From Calliphora vicina (Eukaryota; Arthropoda; Insecta; Diptera; Calliphoridae), in assembly GCF_958450345.1 (NCBI RefSeq), contig NC_088783.1, positions 23,253,701 to 23,317,700 on the forward strand: a stretch of DNA of 64,000 bases, in the 5' to 3' direction. The position numbers were made by a program, and so were the translations under genes. Of this stretch, positions 12,073 to 23,817 are shown piece after piece. The notes beneath the pieces were generated by a model that saw only the letters and a list, made by a program, of their open reading frames with translations, searched no databases and was not told where the DNA came from. Position 1 is the stretch's first letter, and each line of letters opens with the position of its first letter.

Positions 12073-12525
12073 AACAAGTAAGAGAGCTAATCTCATATAC
12101 CCTACACCAAAGAAGGGTATATGAAATGTTTTTTTAATAAAAAAATCTTTGAAAAAAAAAATAAAAAAAACAATTTTTAAAGAAATTTTATTTGTAAAAA
12201 TAAATAAAATAAAACAAAATTTAACGGTAAAAAAATTTTTGGTGAAAAAAAAATTCATGTTAAATAATAATTTTTTTTCCCGATTTTGACTCATTGTAGG
12301 TCCGAATTACTATGCGTCATATACAACTTTGGAAAGGTCTTTTAAATTTCTTTTAAATTCATATCGAAAATAGCTTAAACTAAATAGCTGTAGTCATGGA
12401 TCAGCCATTAATGGTTCCGATTTTCCTGAATTTAAGCGACCGAACAGGGACTATTGCTATATCGGCTCGGCTATTTACAACGATCCAGAATATTTATATT
12501 TTATGAAATGAAAAATGTAGAATAC
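12073..12525 (-). mobile_element. Family Y element, 5'-truncated copy
   Basis: Minus-strand copy. Its 3' terminus reads aacaagtaagagagct on the plus strand, followed by the variable A/T zone and gaaaggtcttttaaatttc. It continues to the segment matching 'tattctggatc...tagc', and stops near gaaaaatgtagaat. The first part of the 5' end is missing, and the terminal hairpin is decayed compared with the copy at 8705. Confidence 0.65.
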
Positions 12526-12738
12526 TAAATTTATGTGTATTATAAGTAGACATACCGTGGAAATCAACACATGATTTGTTTCTTTGTTTTGATGAGAGTT
12601 AAAAAATTATAAACAATTTAATTGATTTATTACCTCCATCGATTCAGTTATTGTTGCATCAATTCATAATGGAATTAGTTCATAGCATGCTATGCTATAG
12701 CATTATTCATTCAGTCTTTGAATTATTCAATTACCAAG

Positions 12739-12899
12739 GGTGCCCCGATAGACCAGTCGATAGTGTGCTGAGCTATTAATCGGAGGGTTGCGGGTTCGAT
12801 TCCCCCCATAGACTCTGGGTGTAACTGCAGACAAGCATAACGCTTCGCAGTTTGTGTTTGTTTAAAAAAAAAATAAAAATTAAAAAAATAAAAATTGAA
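12739..12899 (+). mobile_element. tRNA-derived SINE
   Basis: The 5' part resembles a tRNA. An A-box-like tagaccagtcga lies near 12749. A near-perfect B box, GGGTTCGATTCC, lies at 12792-12803. The spacing is tRNA-like and a short unrelated body follows. The element ends in an A-rich tail with AAAAAT repeats (about 12863-12899), as expected of target-primed insertion. It is not a functional tRNA: there is no closed acceptor stem, and the tail is poly-A-like. Confidence 0.7.
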
Positions 12900-12936
12900 A
12901 GGAAAGGATCATTAAAAAAAATTTAATGCTAATTTA

Positions 12937-13390
12937 TTGGGTGTATGACTAAAAATAGATGGCGTATCTCTTGAACTGGGTTTTTTTCTAATAACTTATT
13001 TGTGATATTCAAGGGCACATATCTGTCATTTATTCTCACTTAGTTATTGAATATTATAGTGGAAAGGACAAAGTTTTTTTTCTTCGAAAATGTAGAATTT
13101 TGTCGTATGCTTTACTTCTCTAATTTAAAAAAGTACTCCATGAACAAAAGTACTCAAGCAGCAATTTCAAAAAGTCTGCTAGCAGCATGATTCAATTAGA
13201 AGCAGGGAAATTGGTTACCATATGAATTGAAGCATTTAGCATGTCAAAAACTGAGTAGTTCTTTTGGCTCGGAATCCATATGTTGCCAAAAATATGGGCA
13301 AAGGTCATAACTAACAATGATCAATATTTTGAGTAAATTTAAAGTGTACAAATGTTGCAAAATAAAAGCATTTTTATGTCATACACCCAA
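12937..13390 (-). mobile_element. Mariner deletion derivative with terminal repeats and TA target site
   Basis: Bounded by TTGGGTGTATGAC at 12937 and GTCATACACCCAA ending at 13390, with TA on each side (12935-12936 and 13391-13392). Inside, ttcttttggctcggaatcca and the following 60 bases match the C-terminal part of the irritans-like mariner relics, minus strand. At 454 bp it is a short internally deleted copy, essentially a MITE, and it preserves the terminal repeats of this mariner family. Confidence 0.75.
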
Positions 13391-13664
13391 TATAACTGAT
13401 TTGAATTAAATAAAACTTTAATGAATAAAATCAATATATTGGAAGCAATTCCTTATAAGCCTGTAATTCAATTCCCAATTAAAAATTTAACCCATTACCG
13501 CCTGACCACAGATTCCGTTGTTTGATTTTAACAAAATTTCATATAAACAGTGTTTAGGCTAGTTATATTTATATGGATATTTCAGTTTGATATGTTTCAC
13601 CAGAACTTGTGGAATCTAGGTATTTTTTTACCCTCTTCCGCATTAATGAGTTCTAAAATTCATA
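13391..13664. other. Short intergenic interval
   Basis: Nothing recognisable. AT-rich. Confidence 0.4.
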
Positions 13665-14470
13665 CAATGACCGACAAAAGTCTACATACGACTATTATTT
13701 TCGTAACTCGCGGACTTCTAAACCATAATAAGTAAAAGTAATGATGCAGTTTTATTTCAAATGCATTTTTAGTAATATAACAAAAAAATATCGCTAAATT
13801 AATAATTAATTTAACTTTCATTCACAAAAAATTAAACAAATATGTTGACAAATGTCTACATACGATCTGTACACTAAATAACCATTTTTCAGCGAATACA
13901 AATTTTCATTAAATTCAATATTTCGTTGGGCCACCACGGGCATCTACAAGCGTCTGATCATCGAAGCAACTACATTTTCCAGTTCCTTTAACATTGGTGC
14001 ACATGTAATAAGATGTTTTCGGATTCCATCACACTGCCTACACCATGCTTAACTGTAGCGAGTAAGTTTTTCCGATCCATTGCTGTATATGTTTTGCGCC
14101 ATACTTTGTCTCTCCCATCACTTCCAAATATGTTATACTTCAACTCATCATTGAACAAAACTCGCTTCCAGAATTTCATGTCCTTTTCAAAGTGCTTTTG
14201 GGCGAATTTCAAACGAAGTTTGCGATCCATTCGCTAATTCACGAGGAGTTCTGCTTTAATTACCATTATTATTTAAGGTTCTTTGAATTGTTCGAGGATT
14301 AGCAATAACTTCTGATCTTGTTGCGAGTTCTTTCGCCAATTTTGAATATTTACTTTTGAGTTTTTGTTGACTTCTTTTAAAATGAAGATTATATCTCTAC
14401 GATGTAGTTTCTTTGGGCGACCATTGCGCAGCTTGTTTTTAACTCTACCAGTGTTTTCAAAGTTACTGTA
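13665..14470 (-). pseudogene. Tc1-like transposon fragment (N-terminal half, IR/DR-type end)
   Basis: The minus strand encodes a Tc1 piece from about 14230 to 13988. It contains KFWKRVLFNDELKYNIFGSD, which is the first catalytic-Asp neighbourhood (NDE) of a DDE transposase. Weaker helix-turn-helix matches lie upstream to 14470. At the far left, ACAAAAGTCTACATACGA (about 13675) and ACAAATGTCTACATACGA (about 13846) are direct repeats about 170 bp apart, the IR/DR end layout known in several Tc1 lineages. The C-terminal catalytic part and the other end are missing. Confidence 0.7.
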
Positions 14471-14552
14471 GACTTAATAAATTGAACTGTAGACTTAATA
14501 AATTCTTATCTGTTAGTATTAAAAAAAAAATCTGTTAGTATTAAAAAAAAAA
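14464..14552. repeat. Two adjacent short tandem duplications at a transposon junction
   Basis: CTGTAGACTTAATAAATT occurs twice in tandem. It is followed at once by two tandem copies of TCTGTTAGTATTAAAAAAAA. The pair lies exactly between two opposed Tc1 fragments and looks like slippage or templated-insertion scarring at a repair junction. Confidence 0.7.
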
Positions 14553-15385
14553 CCGAATCCAAATACAACTTAAAAAATTCCGCTGGAATAAGGCGTGTAC
14601 GCAGACCAAAAGGAGAAAGACTGAATACTAAGTATTTCAAAGGAACAATTAAACATGAAGATGGCAATGTAATGGTCTGGGGTTGCTTTTCTGGTCAAGG
14701 ATTTGGGCCAAATCATAAAATTTATGGGATTATGGATCGGTTCATGTACCGTGATGTATTGAAAGCTGTAATGTTGCCTTATGCCAGTGAAGAGATGCCA
14801 ATTAGCTTCCAACAGGATAACGATCCTAAGCACCCCTCCAAAGTTTGTAAGACTTGGCTACAGAGCAATAAGATTCAAGTTCTTCATTGGCCTGGTCAAT
14901 CTCCCGATCTCAATCCTATTGAGAACTTGTGGCACATTGTTAACATGAAAATCAATCGTGAAAATTGTTGAAATAAGGATCGGAAATTTTCACGATTTAT
15001 TTCATGCCGTTAAAATAGCCTGGGAAGAAATATCTAAAAACGCCATAAATACATATTATCTTCTATGCCAAGAGATGTTCTTGTCATCCAAAACAAAGGA
15101 TTTGCAACAAAAAATTAACTAAAATTTTGTTTTTATAGTATATCCTTGAAGGGGTGCTTTAGTTTTGTCCGTTTCATTTTCTACCTTAAAATATTTTTTG
15201 ATTTTAAGTTACCTCTTATAGAAAGGTTAACTTTGAAAGTATTTATTTATCATTACTAAACATATTAACAAATGAAAATAATACATAATAGATATTTAAA
15301 ACTTTGATTTTATACAAAAAACTACCATATGGAAAAAATTCATTGAGGGGGTGCTGAAACTGAAAACTGAACCGATTTCAATAAA
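14553..15385 (+). pseudogene. Tc1-like transposase fragment (catalytic C-terminal half)
   Basis: An open frame begins at GAATCC (about 14556), just after the expected first catalytic Asp of the family's 'DESKYNL' motif, so that residue is lost at the junction. Downstream are VMVWGCFSGQG, FQQDNDPKH with the second Asp, and WPGQSPDLNPIENLW with the catalytic Glu. There are 34 residues between that Asp and Glu, the DD34E spacing. After NMKINREN the frame breaks (about 14965-14990). The tail continues in another frame (HAVKIAWEEIS...) to a stop near 15118. Two related blocks (aggggtgctttag at about 15149, gggggtgctgaaac at about 15346) may be IR/DR-type direct repeats of the right end. It differs in sequence from the fragment at 13665, so it belongs to another Tc1 subfamily. 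Confidence 0.75.
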
Positions 15386-16739
15386 ACATATATTCTGCAC
15401 TTCTGTGAATAAATCCCTTTAAACTGATATCATTCTTTCCCAAATTGAATGTATAATGTGAGCGTAAAAGGGGTCTAAAGAAATCGACTTGCCTATTAAT
15501 ATTATGATGATGATTTTCATCGAACTCTTGCTCACCTCATTTGTTGGAAATGAACAAATTATTTTAAAAAAAGTACCAATTTCCCATTCAACTCTTAAAA
15601 ACCTTTAAAGTTCTCTACTCTTTTTAGGGTATGTGTCCTCCTAAAAATTTTAAATTCAAAAAACCTCTTTAAGATCCTAGATTTCATTGTAGAAGAAACG
15701 CCAGTTTAAATTTCACATCTAAATTCTCTTCTTATTCCCTAAAACAATAATCTATATAAATAAAACTTACTTCACACTTTAAGTAATTCAAAGAAACCAT
15801 TGAGAATTTCAAGCACTGTCACTTTTTAAAATGACCTAATTTGTATATACTCAACCAAAAAGGTAGAGAAGGTTATCTAAAGAAGAACAAATAAATTTTT
15901 AATAAAATTTTTCCTAACTGAAAATTAACAGATTTTCCATACAAATAGTTTGACACCATTCAAGGTGTTGCATATAAATGGTGTTTGTCTTGAGACACCA
16001 TATTTCCATAATTTATTCATTTACACAAATGAACATCTTTTTTCTTTATATTTTACAACCATCCCATCCCATTACAGATGACAAATGAAACAGGAAAAGT
16101 AAAAAAACTAAAATCAACACACATAGAATATTCATGTTGTGCTCTTCTTGTGGGTTTTGTATCTTCCGGGATACAAAATTAAATGTTAAGATTTTAACAA
16201 ATTTTACTTTTAAGTTGGTATTTGTAGCTTCTTAAATGTCTGCGGCCTGTCTTCAGCTGCTGAACTACATGAAAGAAATAACTCCAACGTCTAATTAGCA
16301 TGTTTTTTCATGCGTTTGAAAAAAAAATGTGCAGGCAGTAAAAGACATTTCAAATGCCATCATATACAAACGTTTTCTTTTTTGGCATTTTTCCAAGAAA
16401 AATTAACCATTTAAAGAGCTTTCTTTAACCAAGAAGAGAACATTTTCGTTGGAATTATTTTGAACTTTATTGGTGCGTGAGAACAACATTCTTTGTGTTT
16501 ATATTGTTACTCAATTATTTGCTATTAAGGTAGCAATTATTAAGTTCTAGGATTTCCAGGTTATTTTAGATTATATTTTAGTTTTGATTTTGATAAAATT
16601 CAGAATATTATTAACAAAATGCTTATTGGCTGCTACGAATTGTACAGAATCATTGTTGGAGGATTATTTAATATAAATTCAACATGCTTGTGGGAAGAAA
16701 CAGTATGACATGATAGGAGACCTTGTGAATTGACTAAAT
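15386..16739. other. AT-rich intergenic DNA
   Basis: No recognisable gene, element or structural RNA. Confidence 0.45.
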
Positions 16740-18511
16740 ATAAATTAATTTAAAGTAATTCACGTTGTTAGCTATGAACTTTTCCCATATATCTGGCAAT
16801 ATATGGATTCCAAGCCAAAAGAACCGCTCATATGCTGAGGCCAAGAACGAATCATGCCAATATCGGATATTCTGTTTCAAAGTGAAGCGTATCCCAGAAG
16901 GAGCATTCAGTATAGATTTAAACCATTATGGTGAGGCTAAACTTCTCAACCACTTCATTCTAATATGGCCGAGCGTTGTCATGATGTAATGATACTGTTT
17001 CATGTCTGGCCGCATATTCTGTGCTTTTTCCAGACAATACTTGCTTTAAACAAATCAGTTGCGTTCGGTACAGGTTCTCTGTGATGGTCTGGTCAGATTT
17101 CAGCAGCTCATAATAAATATGATCCTTTTGCTCCCTTCCAATACAGAGCATTAATTTAGCGCCATGGATTTTTGCCTTTGGTATCCATTCGGCTGGTTGG
17201 CCAGGCTTCACTTACGATCTCTTACGCTTCGAGTTATCGTAATGGATCCATTTTTCATCGCAAGTAATTATTGGGTGAATAATGTTTTTTTTTATATCGT
17301 TCAAGCATCATTTCGAACATGAAAAATCGTTTTTCAAGTACTTTAAGCATAAATTCGTATGATAGCCTGCTTTTTGATGAATCCTGCTGCTTGTAAACTT
17401 TTTGAAATTGCTGATTCCGTAGCTCCCAATCATTTTGCAAGCTCTTCTTGAGTTTGACAACAATCTTCATGGACTAAGGTTTCTAATTCTTGGTCTCCAA
17501 AATTGTTTGGCTTTACTGGGCGATCTTTCTCTACCGTGTCAAAATCACCACTTCTGAACCAAGAAAATCATCTGAAACACATTCACCAATAAGATTTGGT
17601 GAGCAATCGGTGTGCAATCAGTGTCATTTTTTTTTTCAAATTAAAGAAGTAAAGCAAATCCTCCCTCATATGACTCAATCATTAAGTGAGAATAAACAAG
17701 TAAGAAAGTATGGTCGGCCAATCACGACCATATAATACCCTACACTAAGTAAAAGAGCAAAAACATATTTCTTTTAAAATTTCAATAATTTATATTTTTG
17801 AGTGATTTTAGGAAGTGGGCCAATTATGGACCGATCACCATGAAATTAGGTCGTGTGATTTATGTCTATATGAAAGTTAACTATGTTGAATTTTGTGTGT
17901 ATACCAACATTTTTAAGCGATTTATGCACGTTAAAGTTATTTTCGGAAGCGGGTCTATATGGAAGCTATGACTAATTATGAACCGATCATAACAAAATTT
18001 GGTGACAAGAATTTTGTATATATAAAACAATTTGGAGCGGAATTTGTGGGGATACATATATAAATTAAACATTTATGACCGATAAAGTCCAAATTCGGAA
18101 GGACTTTTGTATGGGGGCTAGGTGAAATAATAGACCGATTTCAGCCAATTTCAATAGGCTTGGTCCTATAATATTTACCAAATTTTATCGAAATATCTTC
18201 AAAATTGCGACCTGTACTCTGCGCACAATGTTTACATGGACAGCCAGCCAGCCAACCAGACGGACGGACATCATTTAATCGACTCAGAAAGTCTAAGTCG
18301 ATCGCTATACTTTAAGGTGGGTGTTACACTAATATTTTTGGGCGTTACAAACATCTGCACAAACGCATAATACCCTCCCCACTATGGTGGTGTAGGTTAT
18401 AGTGACAGGTATGTACCCTTCAAAATGACATATAAGTTATTAAAACAAAAATCCGCGTTCAGTGGATACGCCATCTATTGTAAAGCCCGCATTTTTAATT
18501 AGTACACCCAA
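16740..18511 (-). pseudogene. Irritans-like mariner relic split by a family X insertion
   Basis: The minus strand carries broken mariner transposase. The N-terminal part at 17470-17255 has LAQ/CQTQEEL-like and RRFFMFEMML-like words. The middle, at 17211-16960, has KPGQPAEWIPKAKIHGAKLM, YYELLKSDQTIT and the catalytic HHDNARP. The C-terminal end is near 16790. Frames are shifted. The 5' flank of the gene is interrupted at 17695 by family X and resumes at 18401 (atgtacccttcaaaatgaca matches the uninterrupted copy at 58066). It ends in TACACCCAA at 18511, followed by TA. The left terminal repeat is lost. Confidence 0.7.
17695..18400 (-). mobile_element. Family X element, copy 3, nested in mariner
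   Basis: Complete minus-strand copy, from AACAAGTAAGAAAGTATGGT to the 5' end ggtggtgtaggttat. Its terminal hairpin is mutated (ggtcggccaatcacgacc), and a block is missing after 17820. It separates two halves of a mariner, so family X moved after that mariner arrived. Confidence 0.8.
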
Positions 18512-20370
18512 TATTCTGGGTACTTATAAGATTCTTAGATGATCTCGCTGTGTCTGTCTATTGAAAATACCATAGGGCCCAAATGAAAGGAGTTTGCTGG
18601 CTGAAATTTTCCACAAATACTCTCTGTTGCTAAGGTTTGTTTGGTATTGAATGTGGAGAATATATCCAAAAGTTCATCTGAAAATTGCATTTATAAAGCA
18701 AATATTTTCTTATTATTTAGTTTAAAGGATGCTGGTCATAAAGATTCTATACAATGCTAATTGAAAAGTTTTCCTCATAAAACGTCTATATGGAAATGTC
18801 TTATAAAGGTTTTCATAGAAAACAATATTTCAATTTTGCTGTAGAAAACAGCTTTAGCTAGGTTATAAATGCTACAACCTTTGCTGGGATATAAATGCTT
18901 TAAATAAAACTGTATGATTCCTTTGAATGTGATGAACAAATACCCCAAATATTAGCCTATACACAAGCCTAATTTTACATCTTTTGATGTAATACCTAAG
19001 TATAAATCACTCTCACTCACACACATACCTCCAAACACTTGCCTTAAAATGGTTTTTATGTTTCCATGGTAATAGAGCTTTAAATGGTGGTGTTAGTATT
19101 ACAAGATTTCTAAGGTGCCATTGTTAGACACAACATAGGCAACAACAAGGAAAACATTAGCACTAACACCAACTTTGACATTAACAGGCAGCAACGACAT
19201 CGACAATCTCAACAATATGTAAATGCGGCTGTTTGTGTGAGTGTGAGCAACTAAGGTCGTCCATCGTTTACTAATGGCAGGCTGCTGATGCCACTGCCAC
19301 TCCCCTTAATTTGAATATTCTAAGCGAATTAAATTCATGTTGAAGAAGAAAAACCGTAAAATATAAAACATATTTCAAATAACAAGTAAATATGCGGAAT
19401 ATTTATACATAAGTAGACGAAGTGAGGAAGTAGCATAGCATACTGCACAGTTTGTTTTAATTCCATGAACTTTTCTCGCATAAAACAAGAGGCAACATTT
19501 TATGTTGAGGCTAAAAGCTTGTAGCTATTTTTTTTTCTGAAAACTTACTGCTGCTGCTGCTTTTCTACATCTCATGAATTCACTCATACGTATTTTTTGT
19601 ATGTGAGTTTGTGTATGCTAAAGCAACAACATTTTCTGTTACTCATACGCATGAGTGTTTTAATAAAAATATTATTAATTATACGCTTAGGTGGAGTTCC
19701 TTTATAATATTCGTTCGTTTTAATAATAAACAAGTTGTTGTTTTACATGATGTATAATTAAAATAAACACCAAAAATTTAATATGCAAAATATAGCAACA
19801 GAAAACTGAAAGAAAATTACGCCACCATTTATAACTTGATGAATTTATGATGTATTCTTGACCTTTCAGCATGTTATTACCAGAGAGGAGTGTTTGCATA
19901 ATTAAACAAAAATATGAAATAAACTCAAAAGCCAGCAACTTATCAAAAGGTTTTTTTAAGGAACATGTGTAATCACTTGATATTTTAAATATAAAGATAT
20001 ATATTAATGTTTCAATGTTAAGTAATAATTAATTTGAAAAATTTTCTGGACGTATCAAACAGTTTAGAAACATGCACCCTAAATATGAAAGAAATTTTAA
20101 AGTTGGTTTTTGTTAAAGTCGACTTTATTTTAAAATAGAAATTTCAAAAAATTAAAAAAACAAAATGTACATAAAACTTCAAAACAAAAAGCTTTTTTTT
20201 AAATAAAAAAAACACATTTTAAATTATATTTGAAATTTGTTTTATGGTACGAAATTTGAAATAATAGTCAACTTTATGGACTTAAAATCGATTTTAAGGC
20301 TTTCGTATTTTAATTTAATAAGTAAAAGTAAAGAAATTAACAACTTTTTTGATACTACTTAATTTGGGAG
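18512..20370. other. AT-rich intergenic DNA
   Basis: No gene recognised. A less AT-rich patch near 19130-19300 with CA-rich words (aacaacaagg, acatcgacaatctcaac) shows no coding frame. Confidence 0.45.
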
Positions 20371-20533
20371 CTCAATAGTGGTGAGTTAATGAGATGATAT
20401 TTACAATCGAAAAAAATTTAGTGGCTTTTTAAACCGCTACACAATTTTGATGTATTGTGGTTCCAGTAGTACAAATATGGTACAAATTTTTAATTCTATG
20501 GATAGATTTTTTTTAAATTTTTTTTTTTTTTCT

Positions 20534-20925
20534 AAAATTGCGAATATTGTTAGTTGTTTCTTCACAGAATTTATGTTAACTCAAAAGGAGTTAGTCCGAT
20601 ATTATTGAAGTAAACTTAGAAAAGTTCAAATTTACATAGCCTTTAATCTGTTTTGCAATAAACCTGAACCATTTCTGCGTTTTTCAATTTTTCATGAGTT
20701 TTTTAAAACAAAAAAAATTGCTATTTTCACATACAAAATATATTTTTTGCTTAAATTTTTTATTATAACCCCGAAACTACTGAACCGATTAAAACGCAAT
20801 ATATAAACAGGTTAAAGTTTATGTAAATTTTAATTTTTTTAAGTTTAGTTCAATAATATCGGACTAACCCTTTTTGAGTTATCATAAATTATGTGGAGAA
20901 ACATCTATAAAAATCCGCAATTTTT
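20534..20925. mobile_element. Fold-back element with arms of about 100 bp
   Basis: The left arm (20534-20632) and the reverse complement of the right arm (20823-20925) share aattgcg, tttcttcacaga/tttctccacata, and near-identical AGTTAGTCCGATATTATTGAA. The middle (20633-20822) includes cctgaaccatttctgcg and is repeated at 22605-22715. No coding capacity. Confidence 0.6.
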
Positions 20926-20976
20926 TTATTTTACAATTTTTGTACTTAGATAACCATTATGCGTCAAATCTATATA

Positions 20977-21442
20977 GTGGTTAGTTCACTAATTAGGGTT
21001 CTATATCTGAAACAAAAAGTCGACCTTTCGACTTTTTCCGTTTTTTAAAAAGTCGACTTTTCGAACTTTCGACTTTTTAGTTAATCGACTTTTCGACTAT
21101 TTTCGACTTTCCGAATATTTTCGACTTTTTACCATTTCTTGTAAAAAATACATGGTTTCTACATTTATTGATGCGCCTTTTGTAACGTTTAGCAATAAAA
21201 ATGAAAGCGATAATAGTTAGAAGAATGTTGTAAGAATTTTGTGTAGAAAAAAGCTTTATTTTATAAACATTTATTTATTACTTACATATATTAGCATACA
21301 CTCCAAAAAATGCAAGTGCAATATTTTTTTAACAATCTAAAAAGTCGACTTTTATCGACTATTTTCGACTATTATCGACTTTTGAGATAACGATTGTTCG
21401 AACAATTGAACAATCGACTTATAGAACCCTATCACTAACCAC
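20977..21442. mobile_element. Inverted-repeat element filled with CGACTTTT motifs
   Basis: The ends are inverted copies: GTGGTTAGT...TAGGGTTCTATA on the left and TATAGAACCCTA...ACTAACCAC on the right. Both inner flanks are packed with TCGACTTTT / AAAAGTCGA words in irregular tandem (about 21018-21135 and 21340-21420). The inside between them is AT-rich and non-coding. Confidence 0.6.
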
Positions 21443-21940
21443 AGGCTTTTTTTGCTGTTGACCTGTGTTATCGATAAAGCTCTTGTTAGAAAATACCTTC
21501 CAATTTGGTCTTTTACTTTATTAATTAATTTACAAAAGTATTCTTTGAATAATTACATAGTAAATTAAACTCAACACAGAATTAAAAGTGTTTCTAATAT
21601 TAAAATTTAAAAAAAGTTCAAAATAGTTACTAAAGATTTCGAAAAAAGTGTTTTTATTCCAAAAGTGAAGCATTTATCTAACTTATCATCAGTTTTGAAT
21701 GATTTTTCGTATTTGAATAAACATTTAAACTGAAAATCTATAAACACTTAATGTGTATTAAGATACTGATAAAAACACATTGTACGTGTGCTATTTTATA
21801 TGTCTATAGTTTACAGTGCATAACAGAAATTGTTGTACAACTACAATTTAAAATTAATTACAATTTACCAAATGTATAAGTTACTCTTCAATGTATTATT
21901 TGATTTATTATATGGTGAAAATGAACTTGAGACAATATAT
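21443..21940. other. AT-rich intergenic DNA
   Basis: Nothing recognised. Confidence 0.4.
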
Positions 21941-22458
21941 TGTTACGTTTTAACCTTTTCAAAACGTTAGTTTATTTCCTTTAAATAAACCGGATACTTT
22001 TGATTGCAAATACAAGCCGTTTAGTAGTTTGAAAATGGTAACAACTCTTTATTTATACAAATGTACAACAACAACAGAATTAAATAGTCACTCAATATTT
22101 TTTATACACGTTTGTAAATTCGCAGAAATACAGACACAATTTATAATGTATACGAATTTACTTGAAAAACACAACACACTTTAAGGCACTCACTTGATGT
22201 TTATTCGAAAAGCGTCTCTGATAAACTGACTAACGACTGCAACCTCTGCCACTATTTTTAACACTGCCATCTGCACTCTAGATTGTTCTTTAACTGTCAA
22301 AGTTCGAATATTCTAGATCATACGCCATCTGTGGTGTACTTTCTACAATATTCTTTAACCGAATATTCGAATATACGGTCGCAGCAAACAGCGTTGCCAA
22401 CTTACGATCAATGGTCAACTGAAAGCTTTTATTTAATAATGCCCACAGATATGTTACA
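21941..22458 (-). mobile_element. Candidate solo LTR of a retrotransposon
   Basis: Bounded by TGTTACG on one side and TGTTACA on the other, so it is TG...CA whichever strand is read. On the minus strand, tgtataaataaagagttgtt provides a TATA/polyadenylation-like signal about 90 bases before the end, and cagtttatcagagacgcttt and similar words fill a non-coding body of about 520 bp. There is no internal region or second LTR, and I could not find a convincing target duplication. The boundaries are therefore provisional. Confidence 0.4.
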
Positions 22459-22604
22459 GTTTGCTACAGCGTTGCCACAAAGAAAATATTTTTCCTACCA
22501 ACATACACTCCAAAACCTACCAAATTCTGTCCTATCCTACCAAAAATTTAATTTTAAATAAATATAAGCAAATAAATATTTTGTTGCTATTACATGTGGG
22601 TTTG

Positions 22605-22715
22605 TCATAATGCAATAAATCTGAACAATTTCTGCCGATTTCGATTTTTCATGATTTTTATAAAACAAAAAAATTGGATATTTTTATATAAAAAATATTT
22701 TTTTTTTCAAAATTC
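22605..22715 (+). repeat. Second copy of the core of the fold-back at 20534
   Basis: gcaataaatctgaacaattt...tttttcatga...ataaaacaaaaaaatt matches gcaataaacctgaaccattt at 20653 and the 90 bases after it with scattered differences. The inverted arms are not seen here. Confidence 0.5.
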
Positions 22716-23814
22716 AGTCAATCGAAAGAAGAACCATTACCTACTCAATTTTATGTATGTATATCAAACAAAAAAGTAAAATATTGTGAAAATGAGCGAA
22801 TTCACTTAATTGTGAATAAATTCGAAAATAATTAATCGATTTTTAAATATCTCGTTAAGTTGCTATTATATTAGGGTTTAGCATTATTTATGTGGGAGCA
22901 GTGATTTAATATTGTTTTGAAACATACAATGTAAAAACAGCTTCCATATTTCACTTGCAACCAATCATAAAGTTGAATCCACTCACTCCTAAATTTCCGC
23001 TTCGTTTTGCAACTTTATTCACTACAAAAAAGTAAAATTATAGATATTTTATTCATATTTATTTTCTATCATTGTCGTTTGATGTTTGGTTTTCTCCATC
23101 AGCATCAATTGCCAGTCTTGGAGTTTTTGAAAGATATTTAAAAATACTACATATTTTAACTATTAAATAAAATTTAAAAAAAAATAACTGTTTTGCGGCC
23201 TTTTGTTTAAGAAATACAAGTGTTTGTTTACATTTAATTTGCACTGACACTATGATTTTGATGTTTTTCATATAAATGCAAAGATGTTATACATTAAACG
23301 GCGTTAAATTCAATAATCAAGGTTTCCAACTATTTTATTTCACACATGCTTTTTATTTGTTATCTTTAAATTTAAAAACTATAAATTTTAAAAATATTAA
23401 TTGTATTTCCTACCAAAAAATTAAAAAAATTGAACAAACCAACCAAACTACCAATCGTTGTACTTGTAAATAAAATCTACCACTTTTGGTCCAATTGGAC
23501 CAAAGCGGCAACGCTGGTTTGCTATTACAGCACTGTTATTTGAAAGCATTATGCTACTTTTAAATCAGCCCTTAAAATCGTTATATTTGAATTCAAGTAC
23601 AATTTCGTAACAATATTAAATATATTCTCCTATTAACTATTAACTAATTCCTGAAGTTCTTTAATATATTATTTTATTTTAACGTTTCATTTAACCAATC
23701 GCGGTAACTCTGAATAATAACAACGCTGAATTTATTTAAAAGGTAGGAAAAAGGAGAGAATAATTAATAATCATGAAAAGCCGTAAAGGGAGGAAAATAA
23801 AAAATAAATAAATA
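22716..23814. other. AT-rich intergenic DNA
   Basis: No gene recognised. GGCAACGCTG-type words occur near 23510 and near the candidate LTR (22396, 22471), suggesting more unclassified repeat sequence. Confidence 0.4.
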
Positions 23815-23817
23815 TAA

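Noticed and set aside
12739..12820. Functional tRNA gene
   Set aside because: It has pol III boxes but no consistent cloverleaf acceptor pairing, and it is fused to a body and A-rich tail, so a SINE is the better explanation.
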